A stretch of 64,000 nt of DNA from JAEMQF01 sp963850525 (GCA_963850525.1 CAWKLQ010000001.1:1-64000), one strand, 5' to 3'; shown: positions 9,185-21,218, counted from the stretch's first letter. The notes: generated by a model from the sequence alone, not told the origin. Program-made: numbers and translations.

Positions 9185-12100
9185 CGATCGCGCGGTTGCC
9201 GTCGAAATGGCTGGCAGTTAATGGTGCGGCTGTGCCGTCGCAGCGCCCAGGATGAGCGCGACGGCGATCACCTAACGCGGCGAGCACCGGTGCTTCAAAC
9301 AGCGCGCGCAATGGCAACTCGATCCCGAGCCTGTCGCGTACCCTCGAGATCAACTGTGTCGCCAGCAGCGAATGTCCACCGAGTTCGAAGAAGTTGTCGC
9401 GCCGACCCGACGCGCTCGACCCCGAGCACCTCGGCCCAGATTCCCGCAAGCGTCGTTTCGATCTTTCCTGCCGGGGGCTCGTGTTCGCGTGTCGAACAGG
9501 GTTCATCGGGCGCGGGCAATGCCCGCAGGTCAACTTTGCCGCCGGGTAGCAGTGGAAATGATTCGAGGTGCACCACGTGGCGCGGCCACATGTAGTTCGG
9601 CAGCGCGAGGCGAATGCGCTGCCAGATCATGGCTTGCGTGGTCTGCGCGCCATGCGCTGCGCCGTGCGTCGTAAAGTACAGCAACAGGCTGGCATTGCGC
9701 ACCGAGTCAAAGACCGGTTTAGCGATTGCACGAGCCACGCCAGGCAGGCCCTCGACGAGGCGTTCGATCTCGGCCGGCTCGACACGAAATCCGCGGATCT
9801 TCACCTGGTTGTCGATTCTTCCGAGGTACTCGACGCTTCCGTCGTCTCGATAGCGGCCGCGGTCACCGGTTCGATAGCACTGGTCCGCTGGATCACTCGT
9901 GAACGGGTTGCGAATGAACTTGTGGCGCGTCATCTCGGCATCGTCGAGATAGCCAAGCGATAGATAAGGCGTGCGGATGACGATTTCGCCGGGATGTCCG
10001 ATCGCTGCGAGAGCGTCGCCCTCGGCCAGCACGAGCACCTGGACTGCGTCAATGCCACGTCCCAGTGGGAAAGCCGAGTCGTCACCGTCGGCCGCCACAG
10101 CGTGGTGGGCCATCGCCTGCGGTGTTTCGGTCGTGCCGTAGAAATTCACGTGCAAGGCGTTCGGTGCGACCAGGGCAACGCGTCGGATCGTCGCCCTGCC
10201 AAGCACCTCGCCGCCCCAGAACATGCGCCGCAGCGCGAACAACGTCGTGCCGGCCTCGGCGCCGGTGGCGATCAGTTCCCCAAGCGCCGGGGTCAGATGC
10301 ACGATCGAGACCTGTTCGCGCTCGAGCCATGCCACCAGGCGTGTAGGCTCGAACAACTCTGCCTGTTCAGGAATGCACAGCGTTGCGCCGATCGCCAGCG
10401 GCGTGAAGATATCGCGCAGCAGCGGATCGTGCGCGATGCCCGACAGCAGAGAAAACCTGTCATGCGCCGCGAGTGCGTGTTGCTGCACATGCCATTCGAC
10501 GAAATGCGGCAATGCCGCGTGGCCGGTAACGATACCTTTGGGCCGGCCCGAGGTTCCCGACGTAAACGAGATATACGCCTGCGCACTCGAATCGACCTCC
10601 CGCAGAGCCGCGTCGCTGGGTTGAAACTGGGTACGCAATCGATCCGCGTTTCGCTCGATGCGAATCAACGGGGCATTGACTTCGATTCGCCCTACACCCG
10701 TTTCCGTGCAATCGAGGATCAGGCGAGGCACAACCTGCGCGATGCAGTCGGCATTTCGCGCCGCAGGGTATGCGGCGTCAAGGATGGTAAAGATCACCCC
10801 TGTACGTGCACACCCGAGCACGGCAAGACCGAACAAGGTTGCGATCGGAGACGATCACCACCCGATTTCCGGCACTTCCGCCGTTGGCGTTCAGCATTTG
10901 GGCGATGCCGCGAGTGCATTCCTCGAGCTCGCGATAACTGAGAGCCCCGCTGCTCGACGTGACGGCGATCGCTCCGGGCTCAGGTGGGCACGCCGTACGA
11001 ATGCATCGTGAATCCGCGCGGACCGCGCCCGGCCCAGTGAGAGAGTTGGGTCGGGCAATACATCGCGTGCGGAATCGGTGATGAGCGAGAAGCTCGTGAC
11101 TGGCGCATCGGGTTGCCGCGCAATCTGCGCCAGCAGAAATTCGAACTGCTCGGCAAGGCAGGCCACCTGTGTCCGGCTCAACATGTCGGTGCGGAAGTTC
11201 AGCATGAACTCTGCCGCTTCGGGCTGGCTGCGCAGGTACAGCGTCAGAGCGAACTTCGCCGCGGGTTCGTGCGCTTCGATGGGCTCGCACGTCAGTCCGT
11301 GAAAGGATTCGCCGCCGGTCCAATCGCCGAGCGAATTGATCAGCACGTCGAACAGCGGGTTGCGCCCGGCGATGCGCTCCGGATTGAGCTCCGTGATAAG
11401 GTTGTCGAACGGTTGATCCTGGTGCTGATAGGCCTCCAGCGCTGTGTCGCGCACACGTTTGAGCAGCGCGATGAAGCCCGGATTGCCCGCCAGGTCGGTG
11501 CGAAGGACCAGCACATTGACCAGCGGCCCGACCAGATTTGTCAGCTGCGGGCGATCACGCCGAGCGATTGGCGTGCCGACGACGATATCGTCCTGGCCGC
11601 ACCAGCGCATCAGCAGAAGCTTGAAGGTCGCCAAGTACAGCATGAACATCGTTGCGCCCTGGCGCTTGCCAGCGCCTGCAGTTCGAGTGCGAGCGCGCGT
11701 GGAAGCGCAAACCTGACGGCTGCACTTTCGCCAGCGCCCGCTTGTGAGGCGCGCGCATCGATGGGCAGGTTCAGCGGTGCTATGTCGCGCAAGCGCTCGG
11801 TCCAGTAGAGTAGCTGCGGCTGAAGCATTCCAGTTCGGATGCGCTCGTTTTCCCAAGCGGCGAAATCAGGATAGCCGAGCCCGCCAGGCGCCGCATGCGC
11901 CGGTTTCCCAGTGCAAAACGCAGCGTACAACTCGCTCAGATCGCGGCGCAGAATCGCTTCTGACGAGCCGTCGCCGATCAGGTGGTGCAGCACGATTTGC
12001 AGCGCATGTTCGGACGCACCCAACTTCACGAGACTGGCACGCGCCAACGGCGCCTGTGCCAGATCAAACCGTTCATGGCGGGCGGCGTTCAACAGGCGTG

Positions 12101-12429
12101 TCAGTTCCTCACGTTGAAGCTCAGCCGGTAGCGAGCTGACGTCGTGCTCCTGAAGCACAAGGGTCACCTTGTCGCCCAACTGCTGCATGGGGGTCCCGGC
12201 GTGTTCGACCACACATAGGCGCAGGCTGTCGTGGCGCTGTACAAGGGCATGCAGACTGGATCGCAGCGCTGTGCGATTCAACTCGCCGCTGAGGCGAAGC
12301 GCCCAAGTTATGTGGTACGCCGTTGGGTCGCCTCCCATCCGGGCGGCCAGCCACATGCCCGTTTGCACCGACGACAGCGGCAACGCGGTGGCATGCTCCC
12401 GAGCAGGAATGATCGAATACGCGGATGAG
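9185..12429 (-). other. NRPS module 2: condensation C2, adenylation A2, carrier T2
   Basis: C2 begins about 12430 (LPLSSVQTGMW) and keeps the active site HHLIGDG near 11987-11967. A2 has YISFTSGTSGRPKGIV, NFYGTTETP, YRTGDRGRYRDDG, and KIRGFRVEPAEI, with DPLLRDIF at the substrate Asp position. By alignment to the GrsA pocket I read approximately D-P-R-H-W-G-F-Q-A-K. I do not know a substrate for that code. T2 has FFELGGHSLLATQ with its Ser near 9371. Frameshifts near 11661, 10972, 10835 and 9407 split the module; correcting each by one base restores the reading frame. A1 and A2 share the P-LLRDIF-PL-GATLCIPE signature and are closer to each other than to A3. Confidence 0.8.
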
Positions 12430-15147
12430 CCGAACGCTCCCTCCGCGGAGCTGCGCACGACTTGCGCAAGTTCGGCGACCGTGGGCGCATCGAAGATCGC
12501 TCGCAACGGTAATTCCACCGCCAGCGATTCGCTCAGCTTCGAGAGCACTCGCATTGCCAGCAGCGAATGGCCTCCGAGGTCGAAGAAGCTGTCGTGAATG
12601 CCGATTTCCGTCGAACCCAACAATTCACTCCAGACTGCCCAGATCGCCAGTTCCTGCGGGTCGCGAGGTGCGACACGCCTCCCGTCGGTCATCGTTACCG
12701 GTGCTGGCATCGGCAACGATTCGCGGTCGATCTTGCCGTTGGGCAACTTCGGCAGTTCGTCGAGCATCACGAAAGCGCCGGGCACCATGGCCGACGGCAG
12801 CCGGCTTGGCCAGCTGCGCGCGCAGACCGGAGGGTGACAACGCAGCGCCATCGAGGGCAACGACGTAGGCCACCAGCAAGACCTCATCACCAGGCTCGCG
12901 GCGCCGAGCCATCACGACATTCTGTTGCACGCCAGCGATGCCGGCCAACACCGCCGACACCTCCGCGGGTTCGACGCGTACACCTCTGATCTTGACCTGG
13001 TCGTCCAGGCGACCGGTCAGTTCGAGCATGCCGTCGGGACGATACCGCCCGAGGTCACCCGTGAAGTAGAGGAGATCACGCGCATCATTGCGCCATGGGT
13101 TCTGGAGGAAGCGCCGGCGCGTTTCTTCGGGCAGGTTCAGGTAACCCAACGAGCGATACGGTGTGCGCACTGCGAACTCGCCGAGTTCACCGACGCCGCA
13201 TTGCAGACCTTTCGGGCTCAGGACCAGGACTTGGCTTCCTGGCAGGCTCGCGCCTACCGGCTGCAAGCCCGGCTCCACCGGGAGCGGAACGACGTAGTAG
13301 CACTTGGCCAGCGTTGTTTCGGTCTGGCCGTACAGGTTGACGATCCTGCCGCACGCGGGAAATCGATCGCGCCACGCGCGCACAACGTTGTCAGCAAGCG
13401 GCTCGCCCGAAACGAATACCCACTCGATACTCACGGGAGTGAATTCCGTCGCGGCCATCGAGAGCCACGACATCATTACCGTGGGCGTCGTGTGAACAGC
13501 CGTCACGCCTTCACGGGCGCACCAGCGCAGCGGGTTCAGCAGATCGGCCTCCTCGGGGATGCACAACGTCGCACCGCTCGTCAGGGGCAGGAAAATGTCA
13601 CGCAGCAAGGGCCCGAAACTCAGGCCAATCAACTGCGAAACACGAGCACTGGTCTGAATGCCGAAGCACTGCGCCTGCCACTGCACGAAATGGCTCAGGC
13701 CTTTGTGGCAGCCCAGTACCGCCTTTGGAACCCCGGTCGTGCCCGATGTGAAGAAAATATACGCCGGGTCGTCACCTTGCAACCGGTGCGCTTCGAAGCT
13801 GCCCGTGGCCGATGGCAAGTCCTTCAGACCGGAGAGGTCGGCAGAGAGGCGCAGAGTGATCCGCTTGCTCCCATGTGATGCGCCTGGGGCGCCCACGCTG
13901 CTTTCGATGCAGCACACGAAGCGGGCGCCTGCCTCGCTGAGCATCAGCTCACGCCGCGCCACCGGCAACGCCGGATCGAGTGTGACGAATACGCCACCGC
14001 ACAGAATGGTGGCCGACATGGCAATGACGATCCCGGGGCTGCGTGGCCCTTCGAGTGCGACGACGTCGCCTGGCCTCAGCCCGAGCCGACGCAGCTCCGT
14101 CGCCACTGTCTCGGCTTGTTCGCACAGTTCGCGGTAGCTCCAGGTGCGGCCGGCATAGCGCAGGGCGATCGCATTCGGTGTCTTGCGTGCCCAATCGCGG
14201 ATCAGCGAGGCGACGTCACGCTGCTCTGTCTCGAGCAGATTCTGTGCCGGATCAGGCAATACGCGGCGTGCCGAGTCGGTGACGAGGGAGTGGCTCGTGA
14301 GCGCGGTCTCGGGGAAGGCGGTCAGCTGAGCCAGCAGGTGCAGGTACTGGTCAATGAACGCGAGCGCCTGGTCGGCGGAGAAAGACTCGGGGTGCATGTC
14401 GACCGCGACGCCCATGCTCTCCGCTCCATACGTGATGCTCAAGTTCAAGAGCGCCTGCGTTGGCTCGGGTTCGCGCGTTGCAGACTCGCCCAAGTCGTGG
14501 ACCTGAACGTCAAAAACGGGATGACGATCCAAGGCTTCGGCTTCTGCTCGTGGGGGGCCATTCACTGGCGACGGCGTCGGGCGGTGGGCGCTGACCCGAC
14601 TCGCGCCACGGACGGCGGTGTGAACTCGCGCGACGAGGTTTGCGAAATGAGGTGCGCCCGCCAGCTCGGTCCGTACCAGCAGGCCCTCGGAGGTAGCCCC
14701 ATCGGCATCCGGCCGCGTTGGCACGTGGCTTCGTGGCGCCGGCCACATGATCACGGCCACCTCGTCTTGTCCGGACCAGCGCATCAGCAGCAGCTTGAAA
14801 GCCGCAAGAAATACGGTGCAAGGGCTCGTCGCAGTGCTCGCGGCCAGATCTCGCACGGCCTGAGCGAGTGGCGCGTCGAGCAGCGCTTCGCGGCGTTCGG
14901 GCGTGCAAACCTGTCGTTGCGCCCCGCGCGCGCGAATCGGCAGGTTCAGGGGTTCGACCCCGCGCAATGGATCGCGCTCGGCACAATCTCGCGGCAGGTC
15001 GGACGGGGGCGGGTTTTCTGTGCCATTAGGCGCTGCCTCAGTCTTCCGTGGTATCGCCCGGCACGCCGCAAGAGAGTCATCAGCGTTTCGCGAGCCGGTC
15101 TGGGTGATCAGAAAACCTGGTTCTTGCACAAAGGCCCCCATACACAT
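12430..15147 (-). other. NRPS module 1: half condensation domain, adenylation A1, carrier T1
   Basis: After ~60 unrecognised residues the frame enters the second half of a condensation domain (VEPLNLPI, then FLAAFKLLLMRWSGQDEV). The first half with the HHxxxDG active site is absent. A1 has core A3 YIFFTSGTTGVPKAV at about 13761-13717, NLYGQTETT, then YFTGDLGRYRPDG and KIRGVRVEPAEV. At the position normally holding the Asp that binds the substrate amino group it reads GPLLRDIF, so that Asp is replaced by Gly. T1 has LGGHSLLAM, with carrier Ser codon near 12565. One frameshift, at ~12803, lies between core A8 and A10 (KLPNGKIDR). Confidence 0.8.
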
Positions 15148-15872
15148 TCGAGCTGGCTGAGCCGCAGGTTCGGCGCGAATCGCTCACTGTCGGGCCCGCC
15201 AGAGCATCACTAAGGAAGTGTGGCGGTGTTCGACGCAGCGCGAACCTGCACTGCTGACGGATGCCCCCGCTCGCCGTGCAGAATCAACGGTTCTGCGCAG
15301 CCGCTAAAAGGCCACGCAACCCATTTCAACCCATCGTCCAAAGCCGGATCGAAACGGATCTCTACGACAAAGTTGGCAGACCATGACGGTGAAGTGCCAC
15401 ATGTAAATCGTCGTCGACTCGGGCAACGGTATCCCCGGCGCCAGTCGCCGGCATGGGTCACGGGCGACGCCACCTACACCGCGGCACGCGAGCTTCAGCA
15501 CACAGAGGGACGCACGCCCGCGGCGCTCCAGCGCGTCGGGAGCACCTGAGCGCGAACAGCCAGCGCAAGTGCAAGCGCCTTGCGCTGCTGCTGCGCCCGG
15601 TGTTGCGCGGCCCGCCGCTGCTGAGCGTGCCACGCGATACGCAGCGCTTTGACGAAGTTGCGGCGCAGGTGCAGGGCAGCGGCCTGTCTATGGTGCGCCG
15701 CAGCGAATGGGCGGATGTTGCCTCCACCAATGGCTCGCACTTTTGACGTCTGGCTCAGCGGTTCGCTGAGTGAAAAGGCGTTGCACAACGCCGCGGAGCA
15801 TGTGGCGTTGCTCGGCGGCATCTTGGCGCCGCCGTCGCCGAAGCGGTGGCCATGCGTTGGCGCTTGGCCATG
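15148..15872. other. Gene-poor stretch upstream of the NRPS
   Basis: About 725 bases without a gene I can support. Open frames exist on both strands (for example 15495-16043 minus, 15453-15746 plus) but have low-complexity, Arg/Ala-rich translations typical of antisense frames in high-GC DNA, and no recognised motif. The stretch may hold degraded DNA from the missing first half of the NRPS C1 domain or an old insertion, but nothing in it shows this. Confidence 0.4.
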
Positions 15873-15899
15873 AAAAACCCCGCCGGTAAGGGCGGGGTT
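15873..15899 (-). terminator. Rho-independent terminator of the RTX peroxidase gene
   Basis: On the minus strand a perfect 9-bp GC-rich stem (arms 15876-15884 and 15891-15899, loop of six) is followed directly by a T-run (A-run 15873-15877 on the plus strand). It lies ~50 bases after the RTX peroxidase stop codon. Confidence 0.85.
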
Positions 15900-15905
15900 G
15901 TCATG

Positions 15906-15935
15906 TTGCTGCCCCTGCGGGTGCAGGGGCAGCAA
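15906..15935 (-). terminator. Second hairpin ahead of the terminator
   Basis: Arms TTGCTGCCCCTGC (15906-15918) and its exact complement (15923-15935) give a 13-bp stem with a four-base loop. It has no T-run of its own. It sits between the RTX stop at 15949 and the T-tailed hairpin, so the transcript would end in two stacked hairpins. Confidence 0.6.
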
Positions 15936-15948
15936 ATCAATGCGTGCC

Positions 15949-18900
15949 TCAGAGCACGAAGTCCGCTGCCACGATCGGGGCGGCGGGGGGGGCGACGTAG
16001 CCCAGCAACAAGATTTCAGCCTCGGCCGCATTGTCGCCGTCATTGTCGATCTGGATCAAGGTCGACCCGGGCACTAAAGTCGTACTGAAACGCACTTGAT
16101 TGACGTTGCTGGCGGCGAACGCGGCGTTTCCGATGAAGACGAATGTTCCCGCGATGGCGCTTAGATCGATCGTATCGTTACCGGTATTGAAATCGATGAT
16201 GACGTCGCGGGCCGCGGCCCCCACACCCGAATCGGCAGTCGCGGTGTAGACGAACGTGTCGTCTCCGAGACCACCCGTCAGCGTGTCTTGGTTCGCAGCA
16301 CCCGTCAGCCTATCGTTCCCGGTGCCGCCGACCATGATGTTGGGATTGATGTTGCCGGTGCCAGTGAAGCTGCCGCTTCCAATGAACATCATATTGTCCA
16401 TCCCTGTCGTCGGGGTGAACGAATAGGTATTGAGCGTGGTCTGGACGCTGTCGTTGCCGTTGCCAGCCTGTTCGATTGTCTGGTCGCCGACATTGTCAAC
16501 GATGTAGGTATCGTTGCCCGCTCCGCCCGACATTGTGTCGGCACCCAGGCCACCGTCGAGGGTGTCGGCGCTCCCGCCGCCGTTGAGCGTGTCGTCGCCG
16601 ACGCCGCCGAAGAGCGTGTCGTTGCCGCCGCCACCGCTCAACGAATCCTGACCGGCGGTGCCGTTGGCGCCGACGCCGTCGAAGACGGTTCCGGAGCCGA
16701 TGTCGTTGCACGACGGCGACGCCGCCATTGAACTGGTTTCCGACGACCGTGGTTGGCGCTGAAAAGACCGTTTCGACATTGCCCGCACCATCGGTGAACC
16801 GTACGCGCACGGTCAGTTGCTCATTCACCTGGCCTGCCCCTGGCGTGAACAACGCGTTCGTTGCCCCGGTGATATCACCTTGCGCATCAATCCACTGGTA
16901 GCTGAATGCGCCGAGCCCGTTGGCGTCGGAAATTCCAGCCGTTCCCGCATTGCACGGCCGTGTTTTCTGTCGGCGTGGTGTCGCTGACCGTCGGCACGCC
17001 GGCGGCCGGCGTGTTGCTGATGGCTGGCGTCACGGCTGTCGTTGCCGCCGACGTGCGCGACTCGGCGTTGCCCTGCGCGTCGGTGAAGGAGACGCGCACG
17101 CTCAGTGCTGTATTCACCTGCAGGATGTTCGGCGTGAATGTTGCGGCCGTGGCGCCGACGATGACGTTGCCGTTGGACAGCCACTGGTAGCTGAACGTCG
17201 CAGGCAATCCATTCGCGTCGGAGATCGTCAACGGATTCGCCGTCAGCGTCTGGCCTTCAGCAGGCGTCGTGTCGCTGATCGTCGGTGCGCCGGTGGCCGG
17301 CGTGTTGAGCGGCGGCCCGCCGAGCACGATGACCGTGTTGGTGAACTGCAGCCGCTCGATGCCGCGCAGCGTGTCCACTCCGTCATCGATCGCCGCGACG
17401 GTCGGCGTCGTGTGCGTCACGGTGGTCACGCCACCGACGGTGTTCACCGTGTAGGCCGCAGCCACGTCGCGGTACACCGCCACGTCGACGTCTTGAAGCG
17501 CATCCACCACGGTCGAGACCTCGCGGAAGATCTGCAACTGGCCCGGGTTGATCGTTCCGGCGAACATGGCCGCCTGCAGCGTCAGGGACCCTGGCGTGCC
17601 TACCAGCGCGCCGGCCTTGTTCGTGATGACGGAGCCCATCTTCTCGGCTTGCCCGATGATCGCACCCGTCCCGTCGAGGCCGGCGTGAATGTTGATCCGC
17701 ACATTCAGCCAGCGGTCGCCGTCGATGATGTCGTTGCCGCCTCGGCCTTCGATGGTGTCGCTGCCGTCGCCGCCGAGGATGATGTCGCCGGCGCTGAATG
17801 ACGTGGCCGCCGCTGGAAGAATCGCGGCCAGGCCGTTGATCCGGGCGATGCCCGCTGCGTCCAGCGAGTTGGTCAGTCCCGACGTGGCATCGATCGCGCT
17901 CAGCTCCACCGTGGTGGCGTTGGTGCCGCGCAGGATGTCGTTGAAACGCCAGCCCGACAGGCCTTCGACCAGGTCGAAGCGATCGCGCAGCGCGTCCGCC
18001 GGGGGCAGCGGCGGCAGCAGGCCGGTGAAGAACATGTCGGCGTTGACGCCGCTCGTGTCGCCCTTGTAGGTGACCCAGTCGAAGCCGAGCATGCCTTCGT
18101 GGCGCTCGGTGCCGCCGTCGCTGACCATGATGTCGTCGCCCGACTCGCTGTCGTAGTCGTCGTTGCCGCCGCCGCCGATGATGACGTCGTGGCCGATGAC
18201 GCGGCTCGCCTGGAACGGATCGCCCATGTCGCCCTGCAGCAGGTCGGCCTGGTTCCCGCCTTCGATCCAGTCGTTGCCTTCATTGCCGAACACCGTGTCG
18301 GCCGAGTCGCCGCCGAGGATGAAGTCGTCGTCACGCCCGCCGAAGCTTTCTTTCGGGTCGGCGCCGTGGGTGATGAAGTCCTTGCCCGCACCGCCCAGGA
18401 TCAGGTCGCCGAATCCGGGGCCGGCATTGATCGTGTCGTTGCCGTTGCCGCCCTTGATGTTGTCGATGCCGTTCAGGTCGGTCAGGATGTCGTCGCCGTC
18501 GCCGCCGATCAGGAAGTCGTTGCCGTCGCCGCCTTCGAGCCTGTCGTTGCCGGCGTCGCCGTGCAGCGTGTCGTCGCCTTCGCCGGCGCGCATCCGGTCA
18601 TTGCCGGCCGTGCCGCCCATCACGATGTGCTGGTCGCCGGTGTAGCGAACCGTGCCGTCGGCCATGCGAACGAAGGCAAGTGAGGGCGTGAGCAGGTGGT
18701 TCAGCATCGTCGCTTCGTTCTGGTCCAGCGTCGTCGGGTCGTCCCCGATCGCGCCGGGCGTGTTGTCCATGTTGCCGACTTCGACGGTGAACGCCGGGGT
18801 CGAGAACACGTCGCCCGGCAGGTGCGTGACGCCCAGGTTGCGCTCGATGATCGAGGCGAACGAGTTGCCTTCGAGTTCGGTCAGGAAGTTCAGGCCGGCG

Positions 18901-21218
18901 GTGCGGCTCAGGTAGTACAGACGGTCGGCGTCTTGCAGCGCCTCCATCTGCGTTTCGAACACGAAGTTGAAGGTCGGGCCGAGCAGGCCGCCGAACACGA
19001 GCTGCTTCTCGGCCAGGCCGCCGAGCCAGAAGTCGACGTTGTTCAGGCCGCTCGTCGCCGCCGGGCTGTTCACGAACGCCACGCCCGCGGCGCTGTCGGG
19101 CACGCCGTCGCCGTTCGCGTCAGCCAAGAGCGCTGCCGCGGCGGCGCGCTTGGCCAAGAAGCCGACGGCATTGACAATGGTCGGGTCTGTTCCGTACGCG
19201 GCGATAAAGTTGACGAGCGACTCGCTGTGCTTCAAGCTCTGGCCGAAGTCGGCCCAACTGACGTACGGCTCGAGCACGGAGTTGCCGGTGGCGGCAAAGA
19301 ACATGGCACGTGCGTCATTCAACCCCGGGATGCCGGTGTCGCGGCCGCGGGCCATGTTGATCGCTGCCAGGTCGAGCGGCAGGCCGACGAGGTTGTTGCG
19401 CAGCGCGCCGGTCACGAACTCGTCGAGCTCGTTGCCGACTTGTTTGGCCATGCCGCGCACGATGACTGCGGCGTCTGCCAGGGCATTTCCTGCTGTGCTC
19501 GCTTCGAACTCCACCGGATTCAGGAACGCCTCGATCAGGCCGATGTCGTTCAGCGTCCCGTCGGGGTTCATGCGCGACACGGTTTCGGTCAGCATCGAGT
19601 GGCCGAAGCGGTACACGACATGCGCGAACTCGGCCATGATCGCCGGGTCGATGCTGCTGTCGTAGCCGGCGAAGAGGTTGACCTCAGGCTGTACCTTGCG
19701 CGCGAATTCTTCGAACACCAAGTGCTGGTATTGCATTTCGGTGCCGAAGCGTGCCGCCTGGAACAGGCGCTCGCCGTTCCACACGCCGGGCGACAGCTGC
19801 CACTCGGCGATGAATGCTGCGTCGGCGGTGGCGAGCACCTGGGCCTTGATGTGGTCGACGAGCCGGTTGTGCTCGGCGTGGAAAATCGTGTGAACCGTCG
19901 TCAGGCCGATGTTCTCGTTGCCGCGGCCGTCGCCGGTGATGAAGTGGCGATTGAGCAGTTCGTCGTCGTACTGTCCGGCAGGCGGTACATTGCCCGTGTC
20001 CCCATCGCCATCGGGGTTCAGAACGCCAGGGGAAAGGAATTTCGGAGCTGCCGAGTGGGCAATGTCGTCGAGGAAGGCGTGACCGGTCTTGAGCGAGCCG
20101 GTCGTGCCGACCGGTGCCGAGGGAGTGCCTGAAACCACCAGGCCACCCGGCATCATCAGCAGCGCCATTCCCGTCGTCGGGTGCGGGATGAACTTGCCGT
20201 ACTCATCGGTCATGACCATCGGCACGTTGCCGATGTCGGCGTCGGTCAGGCGAATGCCGAGCATCAGCGCCTGCGTCTTGACTTCGGCCCAGTTGCCGAT
20301 TCCGCCGGTCGCGCCGTCGATCAACTTGCCGGTTGCGACCGGCCTGCCGAGCGCGTTGTTTTCATACTCGCGCAGGAACACCTGGTGCGACGGGTGCGAG
20401 GTGTAGGTCTGGTTCTGGTCGACGAACGGCGTCGTCTGGTTGATGTTGTCGCGGATGTCGTCGCGAGCGCCTGGGTTGGCGGGCGTGTTGATCACGCCGT
20501 CGGGTCCGGGGTGTGTGCCGACAACCGTGGCGCGCGTCAGCAGCATGAACGGAGCGCCGGCGACGGCGCCCTCATCGCCGGTCCCGGGCAGACCGTCCGC
20601 ACCCACCGTGAACAGCGGGTCGTCTGCCTGGATCGGCATCACCACCGTGCCGGCACCGCCCTTGTTCGTCAGGTCCAGGCCGTGGTCGAAGAACTGGCCG
20701 AACAGGGTGAACCAGGAGTTATAGGGTGCCGACAGGCCGGTGTCGGGGGCGACGTTGGGAATGAAGAACGAGTTGCTCGTGCCAGGGCCGGGAAGCGGCG
20801 TGAGCGGTCCACCTGCGGCAGCAACGGCTGCCGGATTGCTCGGCGACTGGTCGACGACCAGGTTGCTCGCCAGGCGCGGCTGGGTGTCGAAGACGTAGCC
20901 GCTGGTCTGGAGGTAGTCGGTGCTGGTGTTGAGGGCCGGTGCGCTGCTGCCGGGCGGCCCGAACGGAGACATGTCGATCGTGACCGGATTGGCGGGCCGC
21001 AGGTTCGGTGTCATCAGGCGCGGAAACACCTGGTCCGCCGCGCCGAAGTTTTCCTGCCCAGGCAGCAGGTTGTTGAACTTGCCGTTGACGAGCCGAAGGC
21101 CGTCAGGCAGCAGCGGGTTGTCGATCAGGTTGCTGAGCGGAACACCGGCAGCGTTTTGCTCGGCGATGCGGATCTGGGCGAGGATGAAGTCAAGGTCGGA
21201 CCGAATCAAAGTTGTCAT
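15949..21218 (-). CDS. RTX protein with animal-type haem peroxidase domain (two frameshifts)
   Basis: About 1755 residues if frames are joined. Residues ~1-860 are an animal haem-peroxidase domain: distal-side FGQFFDHGLDLT with His179, TVHTIFHAEHNRLV at 441-454, proximal YRFGHSMLTETV with His540, and NMARGRDTGIPGLNDAR. Then come many RTX nonapeptides (GEGDDTLHGDAGNDRLEGG and following), Ig-like repeats (PTISDTTPAEGQTL, FSYQWLSNG), and a second RTX block with a C-terminal secretion-type end. By family it oxidises substrates with peroxide outside the cell after type I export; related RTX peroxidases have been linked to Mn(II) oxidation. Frame breaks are near 16945 and 16725. Start ATG 21218 has GGGAGC eight bases upstream. 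The likely exporter is at 27.7-32.8 kb. Confidence 0.87.

Larger units (their letters stand above)
6012..15147 (-). pseudogene. Three-module nonribosomal peptide synthetase, broken by many single-base frameshifts
   Basis: Read 5' to 3' on the minus strand, the domains are partial C1-A1-T1, C2-A2-T2, C3-A3-T3. There is no thioesterase, reductase or terminal C domain after T3, which ends about 44 residues after its carrier serine. The coding frame changes more than a dozen times; well-localised sites are near 12803, 11661, 10972, 10835, 9407 and 6517. Each is a one-base gain or loss that, when undone, rebuilds a family motif (for example LASAQGATMF at 11661, SPEAIAV at 10972, DNFFELGGHS at 9407). 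As written no full-length product is possible. Whether this is real decay or a low-quality stretch of sequence cannot be decided here. The first gene start is ATG 15147 or 15141 with no strong Shine-Dalgarno sequence. The strand and position link it to the downstream sulfotransferase-cysD-cysNC operon. Confidence 0.85.

Noticed and set aside
15453..16043. Open frames on both strands near the NRPS start
   Set aside because: No motif, overlapping each other, Arg/Ala-rich; more likely noise than a gene or transposase.
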